A DNA stretch of 64,000 nt, taken from Sulfitobacter sp. (GTDB lineage Bacteria; Pseudomonadota; Alphaproteobacteria; Rhodobacterales; Rhodobacteraceae). The notes under the pieces are model-generated. The model saw nothing but the letters and a program-made list of their open reading frames with translations. It had not been told where the DNA came from and did not search any database. The DNA is taken from contig JAQXCD010000034.1 of assembly GCA_029252045.1 (NCBI GenBank), forward strand, positions 1 to 64,000, written 5' to 3'. Positions 39,001-46,011 of this stretch are shown one piece after another. Positions within the stretch are counted from its first letter, which is position 1; the number at the start of each line of letters is the position of its first letter. The translations under genes and the position numbers were made by a program.

Positions 39001-39830
39001 TGCGGCTGGTTCCTGTGAACGGCAACGAGCGGATTGCAGAGATCACCAAATGGGTGGAAACTGCTGATCTGCCCGATAGCATCACCTATGAGTGGACCGG
39101 CGATCAGGAAGATCAGGCCGAAAGTCAGGCTTTCCTCAGCTCGGCGTTCACCGCAGCGCTGGGTCTGATGTTCATCATTCTGCTGGCGCAGTTCAATTCG
39201 CTCTACAACTCGGTACTCGTACTGGTGGCAGTGGTTCTGTCCACCACAGGGGTGCTGATTGGCATGCTGGTTATGGACCAGACGTTCAGCATTATTATGA
39301 CGGGTACCGGCATTGTCGCGCTGGCAGGGATTGTGGTGAACAACAACATCATCCTGATCGATACCTATCAGGAGTTTAGTCAGTACATGCCGCGGATCGA
39401 GGCGATCATTCGTACGGCTCAGGCCCGCATACGCCCTGTTTTACTGACCACCATCACCACGATGGCGGGCTTGGCGCCAATGATGTTCGGCCTGTCGCTC
39501 GACTTTGCCGAAGGGGGATATACCCTCAACAGCCCGACGTCACTGTGGTGGAAACAGCTGGCGACGGCCGTCGTGTTCGGCCTTGGGGTGGCAACCGTAC
39601 TGACGCTGGTGGTCACACCCTCCTTGCTGGCAATCCGCGTATGGGCCGCGACCTATGCGGAATGGCTTGCGCGTCTGCTGGCGCGGATGTCCATGGGCCA
39701 CGCCAGCCGTGCTGCGCGCGACTGGTCGCTCCAGCGTCAGGCCCGCACCCAGAACCCGCAAGAGTTGATCTGGAGCGATGAAAATCTGGAGCCAGCCACG
39801 ACACAACCTGCGGCCACTCCGGCACAGTGA
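36009..39830 (+). CDS. RND efflux pump inner-membrane permease
   Basis: This AcrB-superfamily pump has 1273 residues against about 1040-1050 in AcrB. N-terminal YTTLPKEGEPDIEIP, the porter domains and TM4 are typical. In TM4 the AcrB Asp-Asp pair reads VDSAIVVVEY, leaving one Asp, and the TM10 Lys place reads IVVNNNIILID. An insertion of about 150 residues (roughly 495-640) between the two halves carries several hydrophobic segments. This places it in a variant RND subfamily, not classic HAE1. The substrate is unknown. GGGAG precedes the ATG and the start is coupled to the adaptor gene. Confidence 0.93.
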   Translation: MTGIVDWAASRARMVLAFIVLSLVVGGYAYTTLPKEGEPDIEIPALFVSVPFPGISAADAETLLLKPMETELSDLDGLKKMTGTAAENYAGLALEFEFGWDKTSIIADVRDAMGTAEAQFPEGAETYSINEINFSEFPIIIVNMTGPVPERTMARYAKQLQDDLEGLDAVLEAGIAGNRDEMLEVLIDPLKLEAYDVTAAELIATVQNNNQLIAAGEIESATGAFSVKIPSSFDEPRDVYNLPVKTNGDRVVTLGDLAEINLTFEDRLGTARFDGQPSMALQVVKRKGFNLIETASAVKVLVAQSAAQWPDELKAAVEVGTSNDQSRVVNSMVQQLLGSVFTAIALVMIVVLAALGIRAALLVGFAIPTSFLLCFAFLALMGISISNIVMFGLILAVGMLVDSAIVVVEYADQEQQNGTGPMQAYVTAAKRMFWPVISSTATTLCAFLPMLFWPGVPGEFMGMLPVTLIFVLSASLVVALVYLPVMGGVTGRLERWMADNMERIAALPWYLHLALFPAAFVMLFPAMALLGSGTLFGWIGAQFASMDGLDLLTSVVPTFVKVFAFVVIGAVVLLVALGGFMLFLLALFAVLTRLGQGGRWLASRLFRKEPDRIRSGYQRSPFGRAIEFIAGNPVMPLVSCGIVFVFVGTTLIFFSNNSKGVEFFVESEPEQAIVYVLARGNMSLPEKDDLLREAEAVVLEHPGIATAFAFAGEGGLDSNTGGSQAPKDLIGQIQIETIPWEDRALRPELDGDIVIAELTEQLSNIPGIKIEVLSLDRGPASGKPVHMRFKGDRFDDLVAATAMARDHFNTVPGLTLIEDTRPLPGIDWQIDVDVEKAGQYGADVLSVGAMVQLVTRGLLLDTMRVDTSDEEIEIRVRLPEEDRLLSTLDTLKVRTREGLIPLSNFITRTPVPKLAEISRIDQKRYMDVKADVTPGLMKIVKATRANEDPEAALTLATLRPAGQDADFTTVEGDSFKITDRTAAAQDMDLQQEYDGQHLRLVPVNGNERIAEITKWVETADLPDSITYEWTGDQEDQAESQAFLSSAFTAALGLMFIILLAQFNSLYNSVLVLVAVVLSTTGVLIGMLVMDQTFSIIMTGTGIVALAGIVVNNNIILIDTYQEFSQYMPRIEAIIRTAQARIRPVLLTTITTMAGLAPMMFGLSLDFAEGGYTLNSPTSLWWKQLATAVVFGLGVATVLTLVVTPSLLAIRVWAATYAEWLARLLARMSMGHASRAARDWSLQRQARTQNPQELIWSDENLEPATTQPAATPAQ

Positions 39831-39926
39831 CCCATCATCACCATGATGTGAGCGTTGGACCCCTCGCGTAATTCGCGGGGGGCCTTATGGTTTGCGCAGA
39901 ACCTATCCGCAAAAAGGAATATATCC

Positions 39927-40388
39927 ATGCGTCGTCTGCCCAAAGTTCTTGTAGCTCTTACTCTTGCCGGTGCGGCCTTGACCACGCAGGCCACAGCCGA
40001 GATCATCCACAAGCACAGCCCCCACTCTGTGGCTGTCACCATTGACCGGCTGCAAGCCGCTGTGGAGGGTGCAGGTGCAGCCGTGTTTGCCCGCGTAGAC
40101 CACGCCGCAGGGGCCGCCAGTGCCGAGATGGTGCTGCGCCCGACCCAGCTGTTGATCTTTGGCAACCCCAAGCTGGGCACACCCGCCATGCAGCAGATGC
40201 AGACTGCCGGTCTGGACCTGCCCCTGCGCTTGCTGGCCTATGAAGCCGAGGACGGCATGGTCCATGTAACCTACAACAATCCCGCCGATCTGGCAGCGGA
40301 TCACGGCCTGCCCGCAGATGCGCCCTATCTGGCAATGATGACAGGCGCGCTGGACAAACTCACATCCAAGGCGATTGCGCAGGACTAA
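39927..40388 (+). CDS. exported DUF302 domain protein
   Basis: The 153-residue protein has a signal peptide (VLVALTLAGAALTTQATA) followed by a DUF302 domain: HSVAVTIDRLQAAVEGAGAAVFARVDHA, LRPTQLLIFGNPKLGTPAMQ, DLPLRLLAYEAEDGMVHVTYN. The DUF302 function is not known; many members are periplasmic. AAAAAGGA precedes the ATG at 39927. It lies 96 bases after the RND gene and ends at a two-way terminator, so it may be part of that transcript. Confidence 0.88.
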   Translation: MRRLPKVLVALTLAGAALTTQATAEIIHKHSPHSVAVTIDRLQAAVEGAGAAVFARVDHAAGAASAEMVLRPTQLLIFGNPKLGTPAMQQMQTAGLDLPLRLLAYEAEDGMVHVTYNNPADLAADHGLPADAPYLAMMTGALDKLTSKAIAQD

Positions 40389-40408
40389 GCGCCCCTGCCC
40401 TGAAAACA

Positions 40409-40434
40409 AAATCACCCCCAAGCGGGGGTGATTT
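40409..40434. terminator. bidirectional terminator
   Basis: The arms AAATCACCCCC and GGGGGTGATTT are perfect around AAGC. It lies between the DUF302 gene and the convergent exporter gene and works on both strands. Confidence 0.92.
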
Positions 40435-40460
40435 ACAACAACAACCATAAACGTTTTGGT

Positions 40461-42323
40461 CTATTCTTCAGCCTGCTGGCGATGCCAAAGCTGGGCATAG
40501 CGCCCCTCTTGAGCCAGAAGCGCATCATGGGTCCCCTGCTCGACCACTTCACCCTTTTCCAGCACGATGATTGTATCCGCATCGGCGATGGTGCTGAGGC
40601 GGTGGGCAATGGTGATCACGGTCCGGCCCTTGCCCGCTTGATGCAGCGCCTCTTGAATCTCACGCTCGGTCTCGCTGTCCAGCGCGCTGGTGGCTTCGTC
40701 CAGCAAAAGGATCGGCGGGTCTTTGAGCAGCGTGCGCGCAATGCCCACACGCTGTTTTTCACCACCCGACAGCTTCAATCCCCGCTCGCCCACCGATGTC
40801 TCGTAACCGTCGGGCAGCGCCGCGATAAAGTCGTGGATTTGCGCGGCTTTGGCTGCGGCCTCCACATCGGCTTGCGTGGCACCGTCACGGCCATAGGCGA
40901 TGTTATAGCCGATGGTGTCGTTGAACAGCACCGTATCCTGCGGCACCACACCGATCTGGCGGTGCAGCGAGTTTTGCGTGACGTCCCGCACATCCTGCCC
41001 GTCGATGGTCAGGCTACCGCCCTGCACATCGTAGAACCGGAACAAGAGCCGCCCGATGGTGGATTTTCCCGAACCGGTCGAGCCTACAATCGCGACCATC
41101 TGGCCCGGCTCAGCCGTGATGTTAACGCCGCTGAGGATCTTGCGGTCCTCATTGTAGCCAAAGTGGACATCGTTCAGCCTGACCTGCCCGCCCGTCACCT
41201 TCAGCTCCGGTGCATCGGGTTTATCGTTAATCTCGGCCGGTTGTTCCAGCAGGTCAAACATCTGCCCCATATCCACCAGCGCCTGCCGGATTTCACGGTA
41301 GACTGTACCGAGGAAGTTCAGCGGCACGGTGATCTGGATCATATAGGCGTTGACCATGACAAAATCGCCCACAGTCAGCGTGCCGTTCTGCACCCCGATC
41401 GCCGCCATGACCATCACCCCGACCAGTCCAGCCGTGATGATCACCGCTTGTCCAAAGTTCAGGAAAGCCAGCGAGTAGTTTGTCTTGATCGCCGCAATCT
41501 CATAACCCGCCATAGCAACGTCATAGCGCCCCGCCTCGCGCGCTTCGGCGCCAAAGTATTTGACGGTCTCATAGTTCAGCAGGCTGTCGATGGCTTTTTG
41601 ATTGGCGTCTGTGTCCTGATCGTTCATCTGGCGGCGCAGTTTCACGCGGTATTCGGTCACTGCAAAAGTGAACCAGACGTAGAAGGCAATCGTTATTGCG
41701 ACCACCAGCAAGTAGGTCACATCAAACAGGATGGTCAGGATGACGCCAACCATGATCAATTCTAAAATCAACGGCCCGATGCTGAACAACAAGAACCGCA
41801 GAAGGAAATCAACGCCCTTCACACCCCGCTCGATGATACGGCTCAGCCCCCCTGTCTTGCGGGTGATGTGGTAACGCATGGAAAGGCGGTGGATGTGGTT
41901 GAACGTCTCTAGCGCCAGCATGCGCAGGGCGCGCTGTGCCACACGGGCAAACACCGCATCGCGCAACTGGGCAAAGCCGATGCCCATCATCCGTGCCAGA
42001 CCGTAGACAATTGTCAGGCTGATGGCCCCCAGCGCAAACATCGGGACACCCTCACCCGCCAGTGCATCCACCGCATCGCGGTAGAAGAACGGCGTGGCAA
42101 CGGTGACAACTTTGGACAACACCAACGCAACCATCGCCCAGACCACACGTTTGCGGACCCATGGCAGGTCTTTCGGCCACAGATAGGGCACAACGTTGCG
42201 CAGCACCCGCATAGACGACTGACGCTCTTGCTCGGCGGCGATCTCCTGCTCGGTGGTAGCCTGTTTCACAGAAGCCGCATTTGTAGTTGTTTTGGGTGTG
42301 GCGGCAGTTGGATCAGCGGACAT
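40461..42323 (-). CDS. ABC exporter of the Atm1/HMT1 type
   Basis: This 620-residue half-transporter has six membrane helices followed by an ATPase domain with Walker A GSTGSGKST, signature LSGGEKQR and Walker B ILLLDEATSALD. The Atm1/ABCB7 mark DSLLNYETVKYFGAEARE and the cytosolic RYHITRKTGGLSRIIERG are clear. Homologues move glutathione-linked sulfur or metal adducts out of the cytoplasm; a role in Fe-S or metal stress is inferred. AGGAAGTGCC precedes the start. Confidence 0.94.
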   Translation of the reverse strand: MSADPTAATPKTTTNAASVKQATTEQEIAAEQERQSSMRVLRNVVPYLWPKDLPWVRKRVVWAMVALVLSKVVTVATPFFYRDAVDALAGEGVPMFALGAISLTIVYGLARMMGIGFAQLRDAVFARVAQRALRMLALETFNHIHRLSMRYHITRKTGGLSRIIERGVKGVDFLLRFLLFSIGPLILELIMVGVILTILFDVTYLLVVAITIAFYVWFTFAVTEYRVKLRRQMNDQDTDANQKAIDSLLNYETVKYFGAEAREAGRYDVAMAGYEIAAIKTNYSLAFLNFGQAVIITAGLVGVMVMAAIGVQNGTLTVGDFVMVNAYMIQITVPLNFLGTVYREIRQALVDMGQMFDLLEQPAEINDKPDAPELKVTGGQVRLNDVHFGYNEDRKILSGVNITAEPGQMVAIVGSTGSGKSTIGRLLFRFYDVQGGSLTIDGQDVRDVTQNSLHRQIGVVPQDTVLFNDTIGYNIAYGRDGATQADVEAAAKAAQIHDFIAALPDGYETSVGERGLKLSGGEKQRVGIARTLLKDPPILLLDEATSALDSETEREIQEALHQAGKGRTVITIAHRLSTIADADTIIVLEKGEVVEQGTHDALLAQEGRYAQLWHRQQAEE

Positions 42324-42379
42324 GGCACTTCCTATGTATTCAACTTTCTACATAGGACGATTGACGGCCGAGGGCCATA

Positions 42380-43468
42380 TCAGTTCGGCAGATCGAACAC
42401 CTGTCCGGGATAAATCAGGTCAGGGTCGCGGATGCTGTCGGCATTGGCCTCAACCACTCGCAAATAGAGCGTGCCGTCGCCATAGCGTTCCCGCGCAATC
42501 GCCCAAAGCGTGGCGCCCGCCTGTACTGTAATTGCCTTGATCGGTCCGTCGCTGCCTCCTGCTGCCTGCTCCAGCACAGCGGCAGATTCACGTTTGAAAG
42601 GGGTCTCGACACGGCTGCTTACTGCGCCGCCGTTGCTTACCTCGTCCACACGCAGGGTATATACGCCTTCGTCCACATCTGGCAGATCACCTCGCCAGCG
42701 CCCTTCGGCATCTACCGGCAGGCTGATCACCGAACGGTTGTCGAGATAGACGCGCACCGATGCGGTGTCAGGCTGCGCGCGGCCCGTCAGCTGCACATCG
42801 CCCAGATCGGAATAGCCAATGGTGTCCAGGGCCACGGATGTCATCGCCTGCGGCTTGGTGGGGTTGAGCAACCGCACACCTTCGGCATCGGATTTCAGTA
42901 CAGCAATGCGCGCAGGCTCCGCGATGGCTTCCTCGGCTGCGGGCACTGCTTCGGCAACGTCGGAGGCCGCGGGTTGTGCGGGCGTCTCGGCCTCAACAGA
43001 GGTAGACGACGGCGCGAGGATTATTTCGTCCAGTGACGCTGTCTCTTCTGTGTGGGTCTTATCGCTGGCGGACAAGCTGACCACCTGCGCCGCGGCATTC
43101 GGCGGCAACATGGCAATTGCAGCAAACCCACCTGTGCTGTCGGCTTTGGCGGTGGCCACTTCTGCCCCGTCGACCAGAATTTTCACATCGCTCAGCGGTT
43201 CTGCACGGCCCGCGATAATCGTGGTCCCGTCAGGATCGCGGCGGACCTCGTCAAAGCGGGGGGCTTGGGCCATTTGATCCTGTTCGGGCGTTGTGGCCAC
43301 AGCGGCAGGGCTGGTAACGGACTGCGGCACAGCGGTGGTCACCGGAACAGAGCCGGGCGTGCCCAGCCCGAAAGCGATGTACGCCCCCAGCGCAAGCGCC
43401 ACAACAACGGCACCACCGGCGATCATAGCCCCAGTATTGCCACCCAGATTTGCCGACGCCTTGCTCAT
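42380..43468 (-). CDS. LysM-domain membrane-anchored protein
   Basis: The 362-residue protein has an N-terminal membrane helix (GAMIAGGAVVVALALGAYIAFG), a Pro/Ala/Glu-rich low-complexity linker, Ig-like repeats (VILVDGAEVA and VRVYLDNRSVISLPVDAEGRW segments) and a C-terminal LysM domain, about residues 315-362 (QAGATLWAIARERYGDGTLYLRVVEANADSIRDPDLIYPG pattern, split here by name only). LysM binds peptidoglycan. Such proteins are common in Rhodobacteraceae with unknown role. The ATG at 43466-43468 is chosen because the helix follows directly. Confidence 0.87.
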   Translation of the reverse strand: MSKASANLGGNTGAMIAGGAVVVALALGAYIAFGLGTPGSVPVTTAVPQSVTSPAAVATTPEQDQMAQAPRFDEVRRDPDGTTIIAGRAEPLSDVKILVDGAEVATAKADSTGGFAAIAMLPPNAAAQVVSLSASDKTHTEETASLDEIILAPSSTSVEAETPAQPAASDVAEAVPAAEEAIAEPARIAVLKSDAEGVRLLNPTKPQAMTSVALDTIGYSDLGDVQLTGRAQPDTASVRVYLDNRSVISLPVDAEGRWRGDLPDVDEGVYTLRVDEVSNGGAVSSRVETPFKRESAAVLEQAAGGSDGPIKAITVQAGATLWAIARERYGDGTLYLRVVEANADSIRDPDLIYPGQVFDLPN

Positions 43469-43592
43469 CCAAAAGCACCCTTTTACGCTGCGTGTCATCC
43501 ACGCGTTGAGCCTTTGTACAGGAGAGGCTATCACGGGTCAAAACACCATTACGCGCGTGCGCATTATTCCAACAAGTGATGCAGGAGTTCCT

Positions 43593-44150
43593 ATGCCCCC
43601 CAAACCCGTCCAAAAATCAGTCTGCGTCTTCTGTGGCTCGCGCGCAGGTGACGATCCCGCCTTTACCGCCGATGCAACTGCCTTGGGCGCAGGGATTGCC
43701 GCCAATGGTTGGCGGCTGGTCTATGGTGCCGGGGATGTGGGGCTGATGGGCAGCGTCGCACGCGCAGCGCAGGACGCGGGCGGCCAGACCTTCGGCGTGA
43801 TCCCTGCACACCTTGTGGCGTGGGAAGTCGGCAAGACCGATCTGACCACCTACATCGTCACCGAGACAATGCACGAGCGTAAAAAGGTGATGTTCATGAA
43901 CTGCGATGCGGTTGTGGTCCTGCCCGGCGGCGCCGGATCACTGGACGAGCTTTTCGAGGTGCTGACATGGCGCCAGCTGGGCCTGCATCAAAAGCCGATT
44001 TATATTGTAAATACAAATGGCTACTGGAATCCATTAAGGGACTTGATGAACCATGTCACCGGGCGCGGCTTTGCTGACGAAAGCCTGCTGGACTATCTGA
44101 CCTGGGTGCCGGATGCCGATGCGGCGCTGCAAGGGCTTAAGGCGGAATAA
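43593..44150 (+). CDS. LOG family protein (cytokinin riboside 5'-monophosphate phosphoribohydrolase-like)
   Basis: This 185-residue protein has the family marks CVFCGSR near the start, MHERKKVMF and PGGAGSLDELFEVLTW. LOG proteins release free cytokinin bases from nucleotide forms in plants and pathogens; bacterial members also hydrolyse AMP, so the cellular role here is open. GCAGGAG precedes ATG 43593. The gene diverges from the LysM gene and ends at a strong two-way terminator shared with sodB. Confidence 0.9.
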   Translation: MPPKPVQKSVCVFCGSRAGDDPAFTADATALGAGIAANGWRLVYGAGDVGLMGSVARAAQDAGGQTFGVIPAHLVAWEVGKTDLTTYIVTETMHERKKVMFMNCDAVVVLPGGAGSLDELFEVLTWRQLGLHQKPIYIVNTNGYWNPLRDLMNHVTGRGFADESLLDYLTWVPDADAALQGLKAE

Positions 44151-44189
44151 CTGAATCAACTGCACGCACTATCCCCTTATGATAGAAGT

Positions 44190-44227
44190 AAAAAAGCCCC
44201 GCAGCGTCATGCTTGCGGGGCTTTTCG
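44190..44227. terminator. bidirectional terminator between LOG gene and sodB
   Basis: AAAAAGCCCCGCA pairs with TGCGGGGCTTTTC around a ten-base loop, with A and T runs for both directions. It sits between two convergent genes. Confidence 0.93.
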
Positions 44228-44243
44228 TTAGAGCTGTGCCTGA

Positions 44244-44843
44244 TTACATGCGCGAAGCGACATTTTCCCAGTCAACAAGGTTGTCGAGGAAGTTTGTCAG
44301 GTAGTCAGGGCGCGCATTGCGGAAGTCGATGTAGTAGGAATGCTCCCACACGTCACAGCCCAACAGGGTTGTCTGACCAAAGCACAGCGGGTTCACGCCG
44401 TTCTCTGTTTTCGTCACTTTCAGGCCGCCGTCTGTGTCTTTGACCAACCACGCCCAGCCGGAACCGAACTGGCCCGCGCCTGCTGCTTTGAACTCATCCT
44501 TGAACTTGTCGACCGAGCCAAAGCTCTCGACCAGCGCCTTTTCCAGCTCGGATGGCATGGCAGAAACGCCAGGCCCCATCATTTCCCAGAACTGGTTGTG
44601 GTTCCATAGCTGGGAGATGTTGTTGAAGATGCCGTTTTGCGCGATGGAGGTCGCGTTATAGGTGCCTTTAATGATCTCTTCGAGAGATTTACCGGCCCAT
44701 TCGGTGCCCTCAATCGCTTTGTTGCCGTTTACAACATAGGCATTGTGGTGCTTGTCATGGTGGAATTCCAGTGTCTCGGCGCTCATGCCTTTGGCTGCAA
44801 GGGCGTCGTGGGCATAGGGAAGGTCGGGAAGTTGAAAAGCCAT
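44244..44843 (-). CDS. sodB: superoxide dismutase [Fe/Mn]
   Basis: The enzyme dismutates superoxide in the cytoplasm. The 199-residue length and sequence fit the Fe/Mn family: metal ligands are in TLEFHHDKHHNAYV, IFNNISQLWNHNQFWEMM, and DVWEHSYYIDFRNAR with the closing Asp-x-x-x-His. Features such as AGAGQFGSGWAWLV point to the iron form seen in alphaproteobacteria, but metal choice is not certain. GGAGG stands before the start. Confidence 0.95.
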   Translation of the reverse strand: MAFQLPDLPYAHDALAAKGMSAETLEFHHDKHHNAYVVNGNKAIEGTEWAGKSLEEIIKGTYNATSIAQNGIFNNISQLWNHNQFWEMMGPGVSAMPSELEKALVESFGSVDKFKDEFKAAGAGQFGSGWAWLVKDTDGGLKVTKTENGVNPLCFGQTTLLGCDVWEHSYYIDFRNARPDYLTNFLDNLVDWENVASRM

Positions 44844-44930
44844 ATCAGGGCCTCCTTTAAAATTGAAAGGGTTTGGTTCACATGAAGCGCACGAGGGGCC
44901 CGCGTCAAGGGCTGGCGGCGAAACTTTCGC

Positions 44931-45362
44931 TCAGTTCCGCTTGAATCCTTTGAAGTTCTTGCGAATCACACAGACCCCTTTCGCAGAAAATCGCTGTGGA
45001 TATCCAACGGGTTTGGCGACAACTGAAATGGCCTTGGTCTTGACGTTGAGCAACGCCTCGTAGGCTAATGTTGGAACGGTATTATGGTTTACATCGGTGG
45101 CGCCGCTTATGTTCCATGTGATGCGCGCCACATCGCCGCGTTGGCGCATCCGTGCTGTCACCGGAGCCCCCGTGTAATGAAGGATCGCACCGTCAATCAC
45201 TTGTGTGCCGCCCTTCGCATCAATGAAGATCGCCAATTTCGGAGATACCCAGCCCATTGCGCGTTTCGCATTCAGGTCACAGTCATATAAAACCCCTGCT
45301 GCGGCTGCCGGTATCGCAAGGGCAGCCCACAAAAGTGCTGTAATCATCGGGGTGCGAACCAT
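44931..45362 (-). CDS. exported protein of unknown function
   Basis: I do not recognise a family. The 143-residue protein begins with a signal peptide (MITALLWAALAIPAAAAG), and two Cys (YDCDLN near the mature start and GVCVIRKN near the end) could form a disulfide. The mature part is beta-rich with a basic tail. GAGG lies seven bases before ATG 45360-45362. Upstream it faces soxG on the same strand, 79 bases away, so it may be the tail of that operon or separate. Confidence 0.75.
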   Translation of the reverse strand: MVRTPMITALLWAALAIPAAAAGVLYDCDLNAKRAMGWVSPKLAIFIDAKGGTQVIDGAILHYTGAPVTARMRQRGDVARITWNISGATDVNHNTVPTLAYEALLNVKTKAISVVAKPVGYPQRFSAKGVCVIRKNFKGFKRN

Positions 45363-45441
45363 ATCGCTACCTCATCAAATTCTTGTAAGCACACAAAAAT
45401 AATGCAGAGCTCAGGGCCTATCAACCTACGCGGGAAATGCG

Positions 45442-46011
45442 TTAAAACACCCCCACTTCCGATCCCGGCTGTGCCGCAACGCACAGCACGTCAAAGACGT
45501 ATTGCGCAACCGAGCGGAAGCACACCACGCGGAACACGCCCTCTTGCGGCATCCAAAAGGCCGCAGGCACCTGTGCGATGCGGGTGCGGCGGAACATGCC
45601 GGGGGTGAAGGACGCAGGCGCCAGATCCACCGGCGCCAGCTTGGCCATCACTTCGCGGGCTTTTGGGCCGCGCACCTCGAATACCGCGCGGGCGTCCGAG
45701 ACATTGACAGCCAGCGCGTGGGTGCCTGCCAGCTTGTCGCGCAGGTCCGCCAGCTTGGCGTTTGCGTCGTCGTAGGCGCACATGATCAGCAGCTCGTCAG
45801 GTGACATCCATGCCATGCCGCCAGTACCCTCTGTCAGACACTGGCGCTGGTCAGGCACATTTACACCCGCTGCAGCAACAGCAGCCTTTTGCAACGGCTT
45901 GGCGGCCAGATCACCGCGCAGGGTGATCATGCCGACGGCGCCCATCTCGGAAATCTCTGCAATGCCAGCTATGTACACGGCGTTCTTCAATGCGGAAACG
46001 GCCTCAGACAT
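45442..46011 (-). CDS. soxG: sarcosine oxidase subunit gamma
   Basis: The 189-residue gamma subunit belongs to the heterotetrameric sarcosine oxidase, which demethylates N-methylglycine to glycine, forming H2O2 and 5,10-methylene-tetrahydrofolate. It resembles a small aminomethyltransferase-like fold with VSDARAVFEVRGPKAREVMAKL and FRVVCFRSVAQYVFDVL. The ATG at 46009-46011 overlaps the soxA stop by eight bases. It is the last gene of soxBDAG. Confidence 0.93.
   Translation of the reverse strand: MSEAVSALKNAVYIAGIAEISEMGAVGMITLRGDLAAKPLQKAAVAAAGVNVPDQRQCLTEGTGGMAWMSPDELLIMCAYDDANAKLADLRDKLAGTHALAVNVSDARAVFEVRGPKAREVMAKLAPVDLAPASFTPGMFRRTRIAQVPAAFWMPQEGVFRVVCFRSVAQYVFDVLCVAAQPGSEVGVF

Noticed and set aside
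40428-41765. A 445-codon plus-strand frame opposite the ABC exporter
   Set aside because: It is antisense to the ATPase domain and holds no domain of its own.
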